Below are positions 8,671-17,032 of a DNA stretch of 64,000 nucleotides, piece after piece (within the stretch, counting starts at the first letter, position 1; every line of letters starts with the position of its first letter). The DNA is taken from the NCBI RefSeq assembly GCF_014495685.1, contig NZ_JACTVI010000038.1, positions 1-64,000 of the forward strand, given 5' to 3'. The notes below the pieces were generated by a model. The model had not been told where the DNA came from. It saw nothing but the letters and a program-made list of their open reading frames with translations, and did no database searches. A program made the translations under genes and the position numbers. The stretch is from Streptomyces sp. TRM68367. Its GTDB lineage: Bacteria; Actinomycetota; Actinomycetes; Streptomycetales; Streptomycetaceae.

Positions 8671-9010
8671 CAGGCGGTGTCCCTCGCCGCACTGCTGGCG
8701 ACCGCGGCCGCCGTGGCCTCGCCCGACGACCTGGGCCGGGCGGGCCGGGCCCTCACCGTCGCCTGCGGCGGTGGTGTGACCGAGAGCCACACCCCTGGCC
8801 GGGCCTCTACTACGGGCTCCCGATCCTCGCCTCGCTCGCCGTCGGCACCCTCGCCTGCGGCTGGGCCCTGCGCCGGATCGCCCGGCGTCCCGGCACCGGA
8901 CAGCAGCGCCGCGACCGCTCGCTGGCGGTCACTGCGGCCTGGGGGGCTGCGGGTCTCGGCCCAGCTGTCCGGCACCGTCGCGACGGCCACCGGCGCGCTG
9001 CTGAGCACAC
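8671..9010 (+). pseudogene. Scrambled membrane-protein remnant
   Basis: Three rightward frames each hold a short convincing stretch and then break: QAVSLAALLATAAAVASPDD, then GLYYGLPILASLAVGTLACG, then VSAQLSGTVATATGALLS. They read in order like parts of one protein with several membrane helices, interrupted by at least two indels. No start or stop fits. The family is unknown. The fragment lies between the AI-2E stub and the broken recombinase. Confidence 0.35.
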
Positions 9011-9011
9011 C

Positions 9012-9808
9012 TTCGCGTACTCCTGGCGCGTACTGTCGCGAGGTCATCCACAGGGGTGTCTCCGGCGTTTGGGTGGGGCTGAGCCTGGAGCCGGTCGCGG
9101 AGGTCGATCTCTTCGGGGGTGAGCGGTTCCTCGGGTCGGCGGATGCGGGCGGGCTTGGGCCGGAGCGGCAGGCCGTCGTCCGCGGCGGCCTGCTCGGTTT
9201 CGGCGAGGGCCCGGTAGAGGGAGGCAACCGACGGTGACCTGCCCCGCGTTCTTGCCGGTCTTGATGGTGAGCTCCTTTGCGATATCGGGGACGGGGAGGC
9301 CCTTGTCCTTCAGCGCGACGGCGAAGGTGAGCATGTCGTCGTCGATGACCTTCGGCCGTCCGCCGTGGTTGCCCTTGGCCGCTGCGGTGACCTGGCCTTC
9401 GAGGGTCTTCTCCCGGATGTAGTTGCGCTCGATCTGCCCGGCGACGGCGAGCACGGCGAAGAACATGGCGCCCATGCCGTTGGGGTCGTAGATGCCGGTG
9501 AGCGGGCCGGTGAGGAGTTCCAGCTGGATGCCGCCGGCCTGGAGCTCAGCGGACAGCGTCATCAGCTCGGCGGCGTTGCGCGCGAGGCGCTTGAGCTCGT
9601 GACGGTGAAGATGACCGGCGTCTCGGGGGCAGCCTCCTTGAACTGGTGGGCCAGTGCGGGAGCCTTCTCCAGTTCGGGCCGCGCCTTGACGCGGGTGCTG
9701 ATCTGCTCCTGGAAGATCTGGTGGCACTCTGCCCGGCGGAGGGCTTCGAGCTGGCTCGCCAGTTCCTGGCGGGCTGTCGCACAACGTGCGAGTTTTGAGG
9801 GGACTTCT
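9012..9808 (-). pseudogene. Decayed serine recombinase (resolvase family)
   Basis: Pieces of a resolvase appear in three frames in the leftward direction. The first is LARCATARQELASQLEALRR to KARPELEKAPALAHQFKEAA. Next come ELKRLARNAAELMTLSAELQ, GIYDPNGMGAMFFAVLAVAG and KTLEGQVTAAAKGNHGGRPK. The last is SPSVASLYRALAETEQAAAD with a charged tail. At least two indels separate them. The N-terminal strand with the catalytic serine (usually IGYARxS) is missing. It is homologous to the intact recombinase at 13797-14792, in the same orientation. The two copies bracket the 10-13.8 kb mosaic. Confidence 0.7.
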
Positions 9809-10097
9809 GCGAGCGATCACCTTCGGAAACGTGGTCGCGTCCGGGGCTCTCGCAGAACTCTCACAGATGGTCAGTTATGAGAATCACCCAGCGTGCAACT
9901 TTGGCCTCAGCTAGCTCATCGGTCAAGTACGACCGCCTCGTGGCCGGGCGCCCCGCCGCGGGCGTGTGCCCGGTACTGCGCAAGGGGGCGCACGAGGGGG
10001 AACCCGCGTGCCTTCAGTGCCTCCGGTATGCGCCTTTCCCTTGCGGCGCTACAGGTGGATTCTGTCTCTCCGGGTCCAGTGCACCAAGGCGGTATCC
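9809..10097. other. Intergenic stretch without recognisable gene
   Basis: About 290 bp between the broken recombinase and the DUF2690 gene. I see no convincing coding frame, RNA or strong hairpin. It must hold the promoter of the DUF2690 gene, but no clear -35/-10 pair stands out. Confidence 0.4.
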
Positions 10098-10655
10098 ATG
10101 ACCACGAGCAGCAGCAACGACCCCTCCACTCCCTCTACCTCCGGGTCCGAAGCGCAGCCGCCTGTTCGCGGTCGCACCTGGCGGGATGCCGGGACCCGAC
10201 TGGCCTACGCCGTGGCAATCGTCGGCGCCGTGGCGGCAGCCGTGCTGTCCCCGCTCGGCGAGCACGTCGTGAAGGCATTCCTGGACGAGCCGACCTGCCC
10301 GGGGGAAGCCTGCGAGGGGAAGAACCCGCAGAACCAGGGGTGCACCGAGGATGCCCGTACCTTCAAGCCGGCTGTCGGCAATCCCACGCTTCTGCAGTTG
10401 CGCTACAGCGAGGAGTGCCAGGCGGTCTGGGCGCGGATCGAGCGGGGCAATCCGGGAGACGTGGTCACAGTGGAGGCCGCCCGCGGCGCCAAGCGCAGTG
10501 CCGAGATCGAGTACGGGGACGACAAGTACACCAGCATGGTGCGGGTGGGCGACGGCGAGTTCCAGGTCACGGCCTGCGCGGTCCCCAAGGTCGGCGGCAA
10601 GAGCACGTTCAAGCACTACTGCATCCACGCCTCCGAGGCGACCGCCTGGCAGTGA
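10098..10655 (+). CDS. DUF2690-like membrane-anchored protein
   Basis: The product is 185 aa from an ATG at 10098. A polar N-terminus with the basic segment RGRTWRDAGTRLAY leads into one membrane helix (about 36-55, AVAIVGAVAAAVLSPLG). An outside domain follows with paired cysteines (CPGEACEGKNPQNQGCTEDA, then LLQLRYSEECQAVWARIE). This Cys/AVWARI pattern is that of DUF2690, found in Streptomyces and often attached to XRE regulators. It is probably an extracytoplasmic domain with two disulfides. Function is unknown. The gene looks intact although both neighbours are fragments. Confidence 0.75.
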   Translation: MTTSSSNDPSTPSTSGSEAQPPVRGRTWRDAGTRLAYAVAIVGAVAAAVLSPLGEHVVKAFLDEPTCPGEACEGKNPQNQGCTEDARTFKPAVGNPTLLQLRYSEECQAVWARIERGNPGDVVTVEAARGAKRSAEIEYGDDKYTSMVRVGDGEFQVTACAVPKVGGKSTFKHYCIHASEATAWQ

Positions 10656-10689
10656 CCCGGTCCGATCGTCGGCCGAACGGCCCGGGCAC

Positions 10690-10914
10690 CCGCCGCACGG
10701 CCGTCGTCGACCACCACCCTCACCCCGCGCGAGGACCGGTGGGAGGTCCGCGAGGGCGGCCCCGTGCGGCTGTTGGGGCCGGATCGAGCGCGTGCTGTCC
10801 GCGTACGACGAGGCGGGCCGACCCGGGCCCGAGACGTTCACCCTGCACGTCTACGACGGCGGGCAGCACCTGCGCCACCCGCAGCTGCCCGGCCTGCCGC
10901 TGGCCAGGCCCTGA
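10690..10914 (+). pseudogene. Probable C-terminal fragment of an isoaspartate-type methyltransferase
   Basis: Two short stretches in different frames read TLTPREDRWEVREGGPVRLL and then RIERVLSAYDEAGRPGPETF followed by TLHVYDGGQHLRH and a natural stop at 10914. They resemble the C-terminal tail of actinobacterial PCMT/FxLD-type methyltransferases. I infer this from memory of the family's GGPVRLW and AGRPGPE motifs. One indel near 10775 separates the parts, and no N-terminal methyltransferase core is present here. An N-terminal fragment of such an enzyme lies 2.3 kb to the right, on the same strand. Confidence 0.4.
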
Positions 10915-10973
10915 CCAGCGGCGGGCCCGCAAGAGACACCAGGCGCCCGGACGGAGGGATGTGACGGACCTCC

Positions 10974-10989
10974 GGCCAGGCGCCTGGCC
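10974..10989. repeat. Perfect 16-bp palindrome
   Basis: GGCCAGGCGCCTGGCC reads the same on both strands. It lies about 90 bp before a truncated gene start at 11076. It has no loop, so it is more likely a protein-binding or recombination sequence than a terminator. No function can be shown. Confidence 0.35.
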
Positions 10990-11075
10990 ATGCGCTACCG
11001 CCTGCCCGCGAGGTCGTTGTACCCCGGAAGGCCCAGCGTCCCGGAGGGCCGGGAAGCTGCGAGGAAGGCGCCGGC

Positions 11076-11275
11076 ATGAGCGTGAGTGATCCGTACGACG
11101 AGCTGAAGCAGCACCTGAGCCAGGCCAAGGAGCGGTTCACCCGTGACGTCGAGTGCGCGACCATGACCGTCCTGAAGGACGACGGGCTCTACCGGCACCT
11201 GCGCTTCAACTTCCCCAAGGCGTCCTGGAACTGGTGCGAGATCGTCACCTGGCCCCACATGCTGCGTGACCCCGT
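11076..11275 (+). pseudogene. 5' fragment of a hypothetical phage/plasmid-like gene
   Basis: An ATG (11076) after GAGGAAGG opens a good reading frame: MSVSDPYDELKQHLSQAKER, TMTVLKDDGLYRHLRFNFPK, then WCEIVTWPHMLRD. After about residue 66 (near 11275) the frame runs antisense through the neighbouring SDR gene and no longer looks like protein. The N-terminus resembles small Streptomyces proteins found on integrative elements (LVTWPGxL motif). The gene appears cut at the junction with the SDR gene. Confidence 0.5.
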
Positions 11276-11279
11276 GGTG

Positions 11280-12191
11280 TCACAGCGGGTCTCCGAGCGG
11301 CCCGTACTCCTCTTCCAGGGCATTGGCCCAATGAGCGGGCCAGTCCGGTTGCGTGCCGTCGGCGTCGGTGAACCCGTACTCCTTGTACAGGCCCCAGGTG
11401 GCCAATGCCCGCCCGGTCTTGACCATGATGTTGGGGTCGGCAGCCAGCGCAGCGACCGCCCGTCCCAGGTAGGCCGGGGTTTCGGAGCGGGCGAAGTTCG
11501 GGTCCTTGGCCGCGCCGTCCCGCCAGTTGGCCTCGGTGACGCCGAAGCCCTCCAGCATGGCCTCCGAGCGCAGGAAGCCGGGCGTAATCGCCACGGCCGC
11601 GATGCTGTGCGCCTTCAGTTCGGCGGCCTGGGCCACGGCGAGACGGATCACCGCCGACTTGGCGAGGTCGTAGAAGAACGAGCCTCGATAGCGGGCGGTG
11701 TTGCCGTCGGTGACCTCCACGACCAGACCGCTGCCGCGGGCGACCATCAGCGGAAGCGCGAACCGGCTGGTGATCACATGGGTCTCCACCGCCTGCCGTA
11801 TCAGCCGAAGGCCGGTATCAAGATCCTGCTCCCACAGCGGATGCTCCCAGTCGGTCAGTGGATCTCCACCCCACACGGAGTTGACCAGGATGTCGAGCTG
11901 CCCGTCCTGTTCAGCCGCGATCTGGTCGACCAGGACACGGACCTCGTCCGGGCAGCTGTGGTCGGTGCGGACAGGGATGCCGAGGCCACCGGCGGCAGTG
12001 ACCTTCTCGGCGGTCTCCTCGATGGTTTCCGGGCGGTCCAGGTCCGAGCGTCCGGCAGTGCTGCTGCGGCCGGTGACGTACACCGTTGCGCCGGCGGCCC
12101 CGAGCTCGACGGCAATGCCCCGCCCGCCGCCTCGGGTGCCGCCGGCGACCAGGGCCACCTTCCCGGCCAGCGGCCGTGCGTCGATCGTCAT
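11280..12191 (-). CDS. Short-chain dehydrogenase/reductase
   Basis: 303 aa from an ATG at 12191 preceded by GGAGGA. It has a Rossmann nucleotide site (VALVAGGTRGGGRGIAVELG, about 11-30), the NSVWGG region after strand 4 and the catalytic Y-x3-K (YDLAKSAVIRLA, about 180). The extended protein (KTGRALATWGLYKEYGFTDA near the end) resembles SDRs annotated only as oxidoreductases. The substrate is unknown. The start codon overlaps the stop of the upstream tetR gene (ATGA), so the two are translationally coupled and the regulator probably controls this enzyme. Confidence 0.88.
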   Translation of the reverse strand: MTIDARPLAGKVALVAGGTRGGGRGIAVELGAAGATVYVTGRSSTAGRSDLDRPETIEETAEKVTAAGGLGIPVRTDHSCPDEVRVLVDQIAAEQDGQLDILVNSVWGGDPLTDWEHPLWEQDLDTGLRLIRQAVETHVITSRFALPLMVARGSGLVVEVTDGNTARYRGSFFYDLAKSAVIRLAVAQAAELKAHSIAAVAITPGFLRSEAMLEGFGVTEANWRDGAAKDPNFARSETPAYLGRAVAALAADPNIMVKTGRALATWGLYKEYGFTDADGTQPDWPAHWANALEEEYGPLGDPL

Positions 12192-12808
12192 GATTCCTCC
12201 AGGTCGTGGTCGTGGCGGGGCGAGTAGTGAGGGGACAACACGTTGGCGAGCTCTTGCCGGAGCCGCTGTACGAGGGTGCCTTGCCGGTCGAGGGCCCATA
12301 TCAGGCCCGTACCGGAGGTGATCGCCTGCACGGACCTAGCCAGAGCCGCAATGTCCGTCCCAGCGCGGAGTTCGCCCGTAAGCAGGGCCTCTGTGAGCAG
12401 TTCCTCGATGGCTCGGCCCTGGCCCTGGTGGATGGCCAAGGCATGCTGGCGGAACTGCGGGTCCGTGAGATCGATGCACAAGAACGCCAGATGGTTGGCG
12501 AAGGTCTCGGGCGTGGCCATCGAGGCCATCGGCTCCACGATCAGCGCCGCGAGTGCCCCAAGCGCCGATTCGTGCTCCTCGCGTACTCGCCCGGGCAGCG
12601 CGTCTGCGTCTTTCGCGGACTGCTCGGCGAGTGCCAGAAGCAGCCCGCGCTTGGACCCGAATCGCTGCACGAGCGTGCCGGGTACCAATCCCACCTCACG
12701 AGCCACGACAGCCAGAGTCAGCCCCACAGGGCCTACCCGGCCGATCACGTCGGCCGCCGCACGCAAGATCACCGCATCTTCGACCCCTCGGGGGCGTCCC
12801 ACCACCAC
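12188..12808 (-). CDS. TetR-family regulator of the adjacent SDR
   Basis: About 206 aa. An N-terminal HTH (AADVIGRVGPVGLTLAVVAR then EVGLVPGTLVQRFGSKRGLL) is followed by a helical ligand domain (CIDLTDPQFRQHALAIHQGQ). Start choice is open: GTG codons at 12808, 12805 and 12802 follow GAGGGGA, while the TTG at 12820 would touch the inverted repeat. I use 12808. The gene is coupled to the SDR gene. The repeat at 12821-12846 just upstream is the likely operator, giving autoregulation. The inducer is unknown. Confidence 0.85.
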   Translation of the reverse strand: MVVGRPRGVEDAVILRAAADVIGRVGPVGLTLAVVAREVGLVPGTLVQRFGSKRGLLLALAEQSAKDADALPGRVREEHESALGALAALIVEPMASMATPETFANHLAFLCIDLTDPQFRQHALAIHQGQGRAIEELLTEALLTGELRAGTDIAALARSVQAITSGTGLIWALDRQGTLVQRLRQELANVLSPHYSPRHDHDLEES

Positions 12809-12820
12809 GGCTCCCCTCAA

Positions 12821-12846
12821 TTAATAAATGCTCGTTCATTCATTAA
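12821..12846. promoter_or_regulatory. Inverted-repeat operator before tetR-SDR
   Basis: Arms TTAATAAATG and CATTCATTAA (9 of 10 bases pair) flank CTCGTT. It is the most AT-rich spot in the area and lies 12-40 bp before the tetR start. Size and placement are typical of TetR operators. Confidence 0.6.
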
Positions 12847-12960
12847 AGCCTTTCGATCGGCTGCACGGCAAACCTGTATCAGTGGCGACCGGCCCGGGGA
12901 TGCGTGCCACCGGACCCAAGTGTCGGCAAACGACCGTCTGCCAGGGCACACCACCCGCCT

Positions 12961-13167
12961 GTGGCCCGAACGGGCCGCCTGCATGGAGACTCCCTCGGCA
13001 GCGTGTTCGCCGCCGCCCTGCTCGGCCGCCGCCTTACCTGGTGCCTCGGGGCCCGGTTCGCCCCGCCGCCGGTCGAGTACCACGCCTGGGCCGAGCTGCC
13101 CGGACACGGACCCATCGGCGAGTACACCGCCGCCGGGTGGCACCACCACACCGCCCTCACGATCTGA
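12961..13167 (+). pseudogene. C-terminal fragment resembling lasso-peptide B2 (transglutaminase-like) protein
   Basis: The frame ends naturally at 13167 and reads DSLGSVFAAALLGRRLTWCL, GARFAPPPVEYHAWAEL, then GPIGEYTAAGWHHHTALTI. The pattern of a small chain, WCLGAR, HAWAE and a final V/IGE...LTI resembles the C-terminal half of McjB/B2-type leader peptidases of RiPP clusters. His in HAWAE would be the catalytic histidine. The N-terminal half with the catalytic Cys is absent. It stops 89 bp before the methyltransferase fragment. Family assignment is by eye and tentative. Confidence 0.45.
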
Positions 13168-13255
13168 CCTACACCGCCGTGCGGCTGGGGGGTGTCCTTC
13201 ACCCGCCCGGCGCAGTTCTCGCATACGAGTGCCCCTGTACCCCGAAGGAGTGAGC

Positions 13256-13771
13256 GTGACCGCCGTCGCCGACACCGCCGAGACCGTTCCCGAACGCCAC
13301 TACACCCACCACGAAGGCCGCGGCGCCACCCCGCACCGCTCCAACCCCGAGGTGATCCACCGCGAGCTGACCACGCTCGACGTCCACGAGGGCATGAACG
13401 TGGCGGAGTTCGGCACCGGCTCCGGCTACTCCGGCGCCCTGCTCGCCTCCCTCGTCGGCCCGACCGGCACGGTGACCAGCCTCGACATCGACGCCTACCT
13501 CATGCGCTGGGCGAACCTCATCCACCACGGACACGGGCTGGACAACGTGCGCTGCCACGTAGCGGACGGCACCGCCGGCTTCCCCGCGCGAGCCCCGTAC
13601 GACCGGATGGTGGCCTGGTGCACCCCGCCGCTGCTGCCGAAGACGTGGGTGGATCAGGTCACCGACGGCGGCCTGATCATCGCCCCGCTGCCGATCGCGA
13701 CCGTCCCCAACATGACCGTGGTCGCCAAGGTCCGCGTCACCGGCGGCGAGCCCCTCGTCCACGGGAATTAG
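13256..13771 (+). pseudogene. N-terminal part of a PCMT/FxLD-type methyltransferase, 3'-truncated
   Basis: A GTG start (13256) follows AAGGAG. The 171-aa product covers the S-adenosylmethionine fold: HRSNPEVIHRELTTLDVHEG, MNVAEFGTGSGYSGALLASL, SLDIDAYLMRWANLIHH and GGLIIAPLPIATVPNM. It then breaks off after RVTGGEPLVHGN, in the middle of the family's usual length of about 350-400 residues. Protein-L-isoaspartate-like methyltransferases of this type occur in RiPP (FxLD/lanthipeptide) clusters. The break lies 26 bp before the end of the intact recombinase gene, suggesting that its arrival truncated the enzyme. The truncated core may still fold. Confidence 0.65.
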
Positions 13772-13796
13772 CGGTAGCCGCTGGCGCAGTATCGCG

Positions 13797-14792
13797 TCAC
13801 CGAGCTGGCCCCGCCGACGCCGTACGGGGGCCGGGGAGTCCGCTGGTCTGGAGGGCGGCGAAATCGGTATGCGCCGCTTCGACGGCTTCGGGGTACGCCT
13901 CGCGCTTGGCGTGTTCAGCGAGCGCCCGGTAGACGCTGGCGACGGAGGGGTTCTGTCCCTTGCGCTTGCCGGTAGGGATAATCAGGTCGGGCTGGATCTG
14001 CTCGACCGACTCGCCGAGTGCCCGGCGTCGCAGCACGGTGTGCAGCATGTCGTCGGTGATGACCGGCGGCCGACCGCCGTGCTTACCCTTGCGGGCCGCG
14101 GTGTCGAGCCCTTCCAGCGTCGACTCGCGGATGTTCTCCCGTTCCGTCTCCGCCATCGCTGCGAAGAACGCGAACAGCAGCTTCCCCGGCCCGGTGGGAT
14201 CGTAGATGCCGGGCAGAGGCCCGGCGAGCATCTCCAGGACCAGGCCGTGGGCGGTGAGATGGTCGGCGAGCGCGGTGAGTTCGGCGGCGTCGCGGCCGAG
14301 CCGTTTCATCTCGTACACCGTCAGGATGACGCGGTAGTGCGGGGCGTGCGCCTTGATCTCACGCGCTGTGGCGAGCGCCTGCTCGAACTGCGGGCGTACC
14401 CGGACACGGGTGCTGATCTTCTCGCTGAAGACTTTGTCCCGGGGGATGCCGTGCGCGGTGAGCGCGTCGAGTTGGGAGTCGAGTTCCTGCGTCATGTGCG
14501 AGCAGCGGGCGTAGCCGATGCGGATGTCCGCGCCCGGGGCGTCCTCGACGACCGGGGCCGGGGGCGGGGCGCCGGGGCGCCAGGGCTGTCCCGGTCCCCG
14601 GTCAGCCGGGGTCGGTACCCGCAACAGCTTCGCGAAGCGGGGCACCTTCGTGAACCGGCCGGTGTGGTAGGCGGCCGCGACCGCGCCGCCGCGCGAGCGG
14701 CACGGCGATCCGGGCTGGACGCCGCAGCGCGGGCAGGGGTGGCGCTCGACATCGTCCGCGTCGCCCGGCGAAGGGTCTTGAGGGGCCGTCAT
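13797..14792 (-). CDS. Serine recombinase with N-terminal zinc-finger extension
   Basis: The ATG at 14792 gives 331 aa. Residues about 10-35 hold a zinc-knuckle-like CPRCGVQPGSPCRSRGG. The catalytic domain begins IRIGYARCSHMTQELDSQLD (nucleophile Ser in ARCS), with the family motifs EMKRLGRDAAEL, GIYDPTGPGKLLFAFFAAMA and ETERENIRESTLEGLDTAAR. A helix-turn-helix follows (PSVASVYRALAEHAKREAYP). This is a small resolvase/invertase, not a large integrase. It is longer at the N-terminus than Hin/Gin. It sits against a truncated methyltransferase and is paralogous to the broken copy at 9012-9808. No recombination site was recognised. Confidence 0.88.
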   Translation of the reverse strand: MTAPQDPSPGDADDVERHPCPRCGVQPGSPCRSRGGAVAAAYHTGRFTKVPRFAKLLRVPTPADRGPGQPWRPGAPPPAPVVEDAPGADIRIGYARCSHMTQELDSQLDALTAHGIPRDKVFSEKISTRVRVRPQFEQALATAREIKAHAPHYRVILTVYEMKRLGRDAAELTALADHLTAHGLVLEMLAGPLPGIYDPTGPGKLLFAFFAAMAETERENIRESTLEGLDTAARKGKHGGRPPVITDDMLHTVLRRRALGESVEQIQPDLIIPTGKRKGQNPSVASVYRALAEHAKREAYPEAVEAAHTDFAALQTSGLPGPRTASAGPAR

Positions 14793-15012
14793 GACCCCGG
14801 ATCTTCGCACAATGCAGTTCTCAGAAGGGGGTCCGTCCCGCTTTTGCGTGAGAACGAGTTCTGACAACCGATCGAAGATCACCGAGGGTTCGGCGGTCCG
14901 TTCTTGATCTTACTCGGGCAAAGGGTCATTTTTGTGAGAGGGCGAGACGGGGACACTGGGCATCACCCGAGTCCCCATCCCAACCGTGATCTTGGCCTTG
15001 AAGGCGCGCCGG
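14793..15012. other. Intergenic region between recombinase and sigma-factor genes
   Basis: 220 bp with no coding frame I believe in. The left part must hold the recombinase promoter. A short AT-rich patch (CATTTTTGTG near 14930) is the only notable composition change. No attachment site or clear hairpin is visible. Confidence 0.3.
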
Positions 15013-15903
15013 TCACACCTTGACCGCCGTGAGCTTCTCCGGGTTGCGGACGCAGTAGATGGCCGTCACGACACCGCCGCGGATCTCGACTGAGGTCACC
15101 TGATCGAGTTCGCCGTCGATGAGCACCGCGAGGGAGGGCATCCCGTTGTAGGTGCCGATGCGGACGTCGAGTTCGCCCATGCGGGCGCCCTTGGCCAGGA
15201 GCCCGAGAAGCAGCTTGGCCACCTTGTCGGGCCCGACCACGGGACGCCGCACCGCGTTCACAACCCCGCCGCCGTCAGCCAGGAACACCACATCGGGTGC
15301 GAGCAGGTCCATGAGGCCTTGGACGTCACCGCTCGCGGCCGCCGTCAGACACCGTTCGGCGACCGGCCGTGCCTCAGCAGGGGTGGCGACTGCGGTGTGT
15401 CGCCTCGCGCGCACGCTGTTACGGGCGCGCTGGTTCAACTGCCGCACCGCAGCCTCGGACTTGCCCACCGCGGCGGCGATCTCCGCGTAGTCGAAGCCGA
15501 ACACCTCGCGCAACACGAACACCGCGCGCTGGGCAGGGGTCAGGGCCTCCAGAACCAGCAGCATCGCGGTGGTCACGGCCTCGCCGGTGAGCACATGGTC
15601 GATGCCGTCGGGTGCGTCGCCGACAGCGTCGGTCACCAGCGGCTCGGGCAGCCACGGCCCCACGTACTGCTCCCGGCGGCGGACGGCCGACCGCAGTACG
15701 CCGAGCGCCTGCCGGGTGACGATCTGCGCCAGATAGGCCCGCGCGTTGTCCACAGAGGTGTGGTTCACCGACCGCCACCGCAGGTAGCTGTCCTGCAGGA
15801 CGTCTTCGGCGTCGGCCACCGACCCGAGGATCTCGTAGGCGATCGAGAACAGCAGGGCCCTGTGCGCGGTGAACTCGTCCGCGGGATCCGGCTGCTCGGT
15901 CAC
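15013..15903 (-). CDS. ECF41-like sigma factor (SigJ type) with C-terminal SnoaL-like domain
   Basis: 296 aa from a GTG (15903) that overlaps the stop of the oxidoreductase gene (GTGA). Region 2 is ALLFSIAYEILGSVADAEDV then QDSYLRWRSV, and region 4 is LTPAQRAVFVLREVFGFDYA then EIAAAVGKSEAAVRQLNQRA. The C-terminal 100 residues form a SnoaL-like fold with DGGG and the terminal NPEKL motif. These are hallmarks of ECF41 sigma factors, whose own C-terminal domain controls activity in place of an anti-sigma factor. ECF41 genes sit next to an oxidoreductase, decarboxylase or epimerase, exactly as here. Confidence 0.9.
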   Translation of the reverse strand: MTEQPDPADEFTAHRALLFSIAYEILGSVADAEDVLQDSYLRWRSVNHTSVDNARAYLAQIVTRQALGVLRSAVRRREQYVGPWLPEPLVTDAVGDAPDGIDHVLTGEAVTTAMLLVLEALTPAQRAVFVLREVFGFDYAEIAAAVGKSEAAVRQLNQRARNSVRARRHTAVATPAEARPVAERCLTAAASGDVQGLMDLLAPDVVFLADGGGVVNAVRRPVVGPDKVAKLLLGLLAKGARMGELDVRIGTYNGMPSLAVLIDGELDQVTSVEIRGGVVTAIYCVRNPEKLTAVKV

Positions 15904-16997
15904 TTCGAGCCCCGCAGCCAGGCGTAGGTGGCGGTGCGGGCGCCGAACTTCGCGTAGCGACAGACTCGCTCCTTGCTCACGGCCGCGGTGCGCCCGGCGA
16001 AGTAGAGCCGCCGCACGGTGTCGTTCCTGCGGCTGACCTGTAGCAGCCCGTCGCGCCGGCCCAGGCTCAACGCCTGTCCGGTGTACCCCATGGAGTAGGG
16101 CTTGGGCTTACGGCCTTGGGTCATCCGCGCCACCGTATCCGCTGCGTGTGCGCCCTGAGGCAGGGCCGTCGCGCAGGCCGCTCGAGAGCCGGGAACCGCC
16201 GCGCAGTCGCCGACGACGAAGATCCGCGGGTCGGTCACGCTGCGCAGATGCTCGTCGACCACCGCACGCCCGTCGGCATCCACCTCAAGTCCACTGCGGG
16301 CGGCCAGGCCGGGCACGCTCCCGATGATCGCCCACAGCGTGAGGTCGGAGGTGAACTGCGGGCGCGAGCGGAGATGCACCATGTCGCCTCCTCCCTCCCC
16401 GGCGCCAGGGTCAATCTGCGCGACGGAGTCCTCCACGACCTCCACGTTCAAGCGGTCCAGGCCAGTGCGCACACGCTTCTGCGCTCCTGCCGACAGGCTC
16501 GCGGCGATCGTCTGTCCCACGATCCGCACGCGGAGGTCGGGTCGGCCGAAGGCGATCTCGGATGCCGTCTCGATGCCCGTCAGCCCGCCACCGATGACGG
16601 TGACCGCCTCCCCGCCGGGCAGTTCGGCCAGCGCGGCCCGCGCCTCCTCCGCGCCCTCCCAGGTCCCCACCGGAACGGTGCCCGGCAGCGGTGCGACCGT
16701 GCTGCCCACCGCGAGGAACAGGTGGTCGAAGTAGAGATTCGCCCCGTCGCCGAGAGTGACCTGGCCGTCGCCGATCTTGTCGACGGTGCCCACCCGCGTT
16801 GCGACCCCTTCGTTCAGCATCGACGTCAGCGGGGTCGCCGCGGCTCCGGTCCCGGCGATCTGCTCGTGCAGCCGCACCCGCTCGACGAAGTCCGGACGGG
16901 GGTTGATCACCGTAATCTCCGCTGCCGTCACCTTCTTGGCCAGCCGGTTTGCCGCGATCGTCCCCGCGTAGCCGGCTCCCACCACCAGGACCCTCAT
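15900..16997 (-). CDS. FAD/NAD(P)-dependent oxidoreductase (type II NADH dehydrogenase-like)
   Basis: 365 aa from an ATG (16997) after AGGAGG. It has an N-terminal FAD site (MRVLVVGAGYAGTIAANRLA), a second dinucleotide site (VTVIGGGLTGIETASEIA, about 150) and the FAD-closing motif IFVVGDCAAVPGS (about 275). It belongs to the NDH-2/AIF-like flavoprotein family. It has no membrane helix, so it is probably peripheral or cytosolic. Partner and substrate are unknown. It is the first gene of a two-gene unit with the ECF41-like sigma factor, and in other bacteria such partners are the main target of that sigma factor. Confidence 0.88.
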   Translation of the reverse strand: MRVLVVGAGYAGTIAANRLAKKVTAAEITVINPRPDFVERVRLHEQIAGTGAAATPLTSMLNEGVATRVGTVDKIGDGQVTLGDGANLYFDHLFLAVGSTVAPLPGTVPVGTWEGAEEARAALAELPGGEAVTVIGGGLTGIETASEIAFGRPDLRVRIVGQTIAASLSAGAQKRVRTGLDRLNVEVVEDSVAQIDPGAGEGGGDMVHLRSRPQFTSDLTLWAIIGSVPGLAARSGLEVDADGRAVVDEHLRSVTDPRIFVVGDCAAVPGSRAACATALPQGAHAADTVARMTQGRKPKPYSMGYTGQALSLGRRDGLLQVSRRNDTVRRLYFAGRTAAVSKERVCRYAKFGARTATYAWLRGSK

Positions 16998-17032
16998 GTG
17001 TGCCTCCTGTTGTGCAATCAGTTCACACACGG

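Noticed and set aside
8475..9010. A complete AI-2E transporter gene read through in frame
   Set aside because: Only the last two helices match. The longer leftward frame upstream is a shadow of the recombinase remnant and lacks the other helices.
6300..9122. Very long open frames of 830-940 codons on both strands across the phosphatase gene
   Set aside because: They are frame shadows caused by high GC. Only the 722-aa frame has PAS, GAF, PP2C and HATPase motifs and normal codon use.
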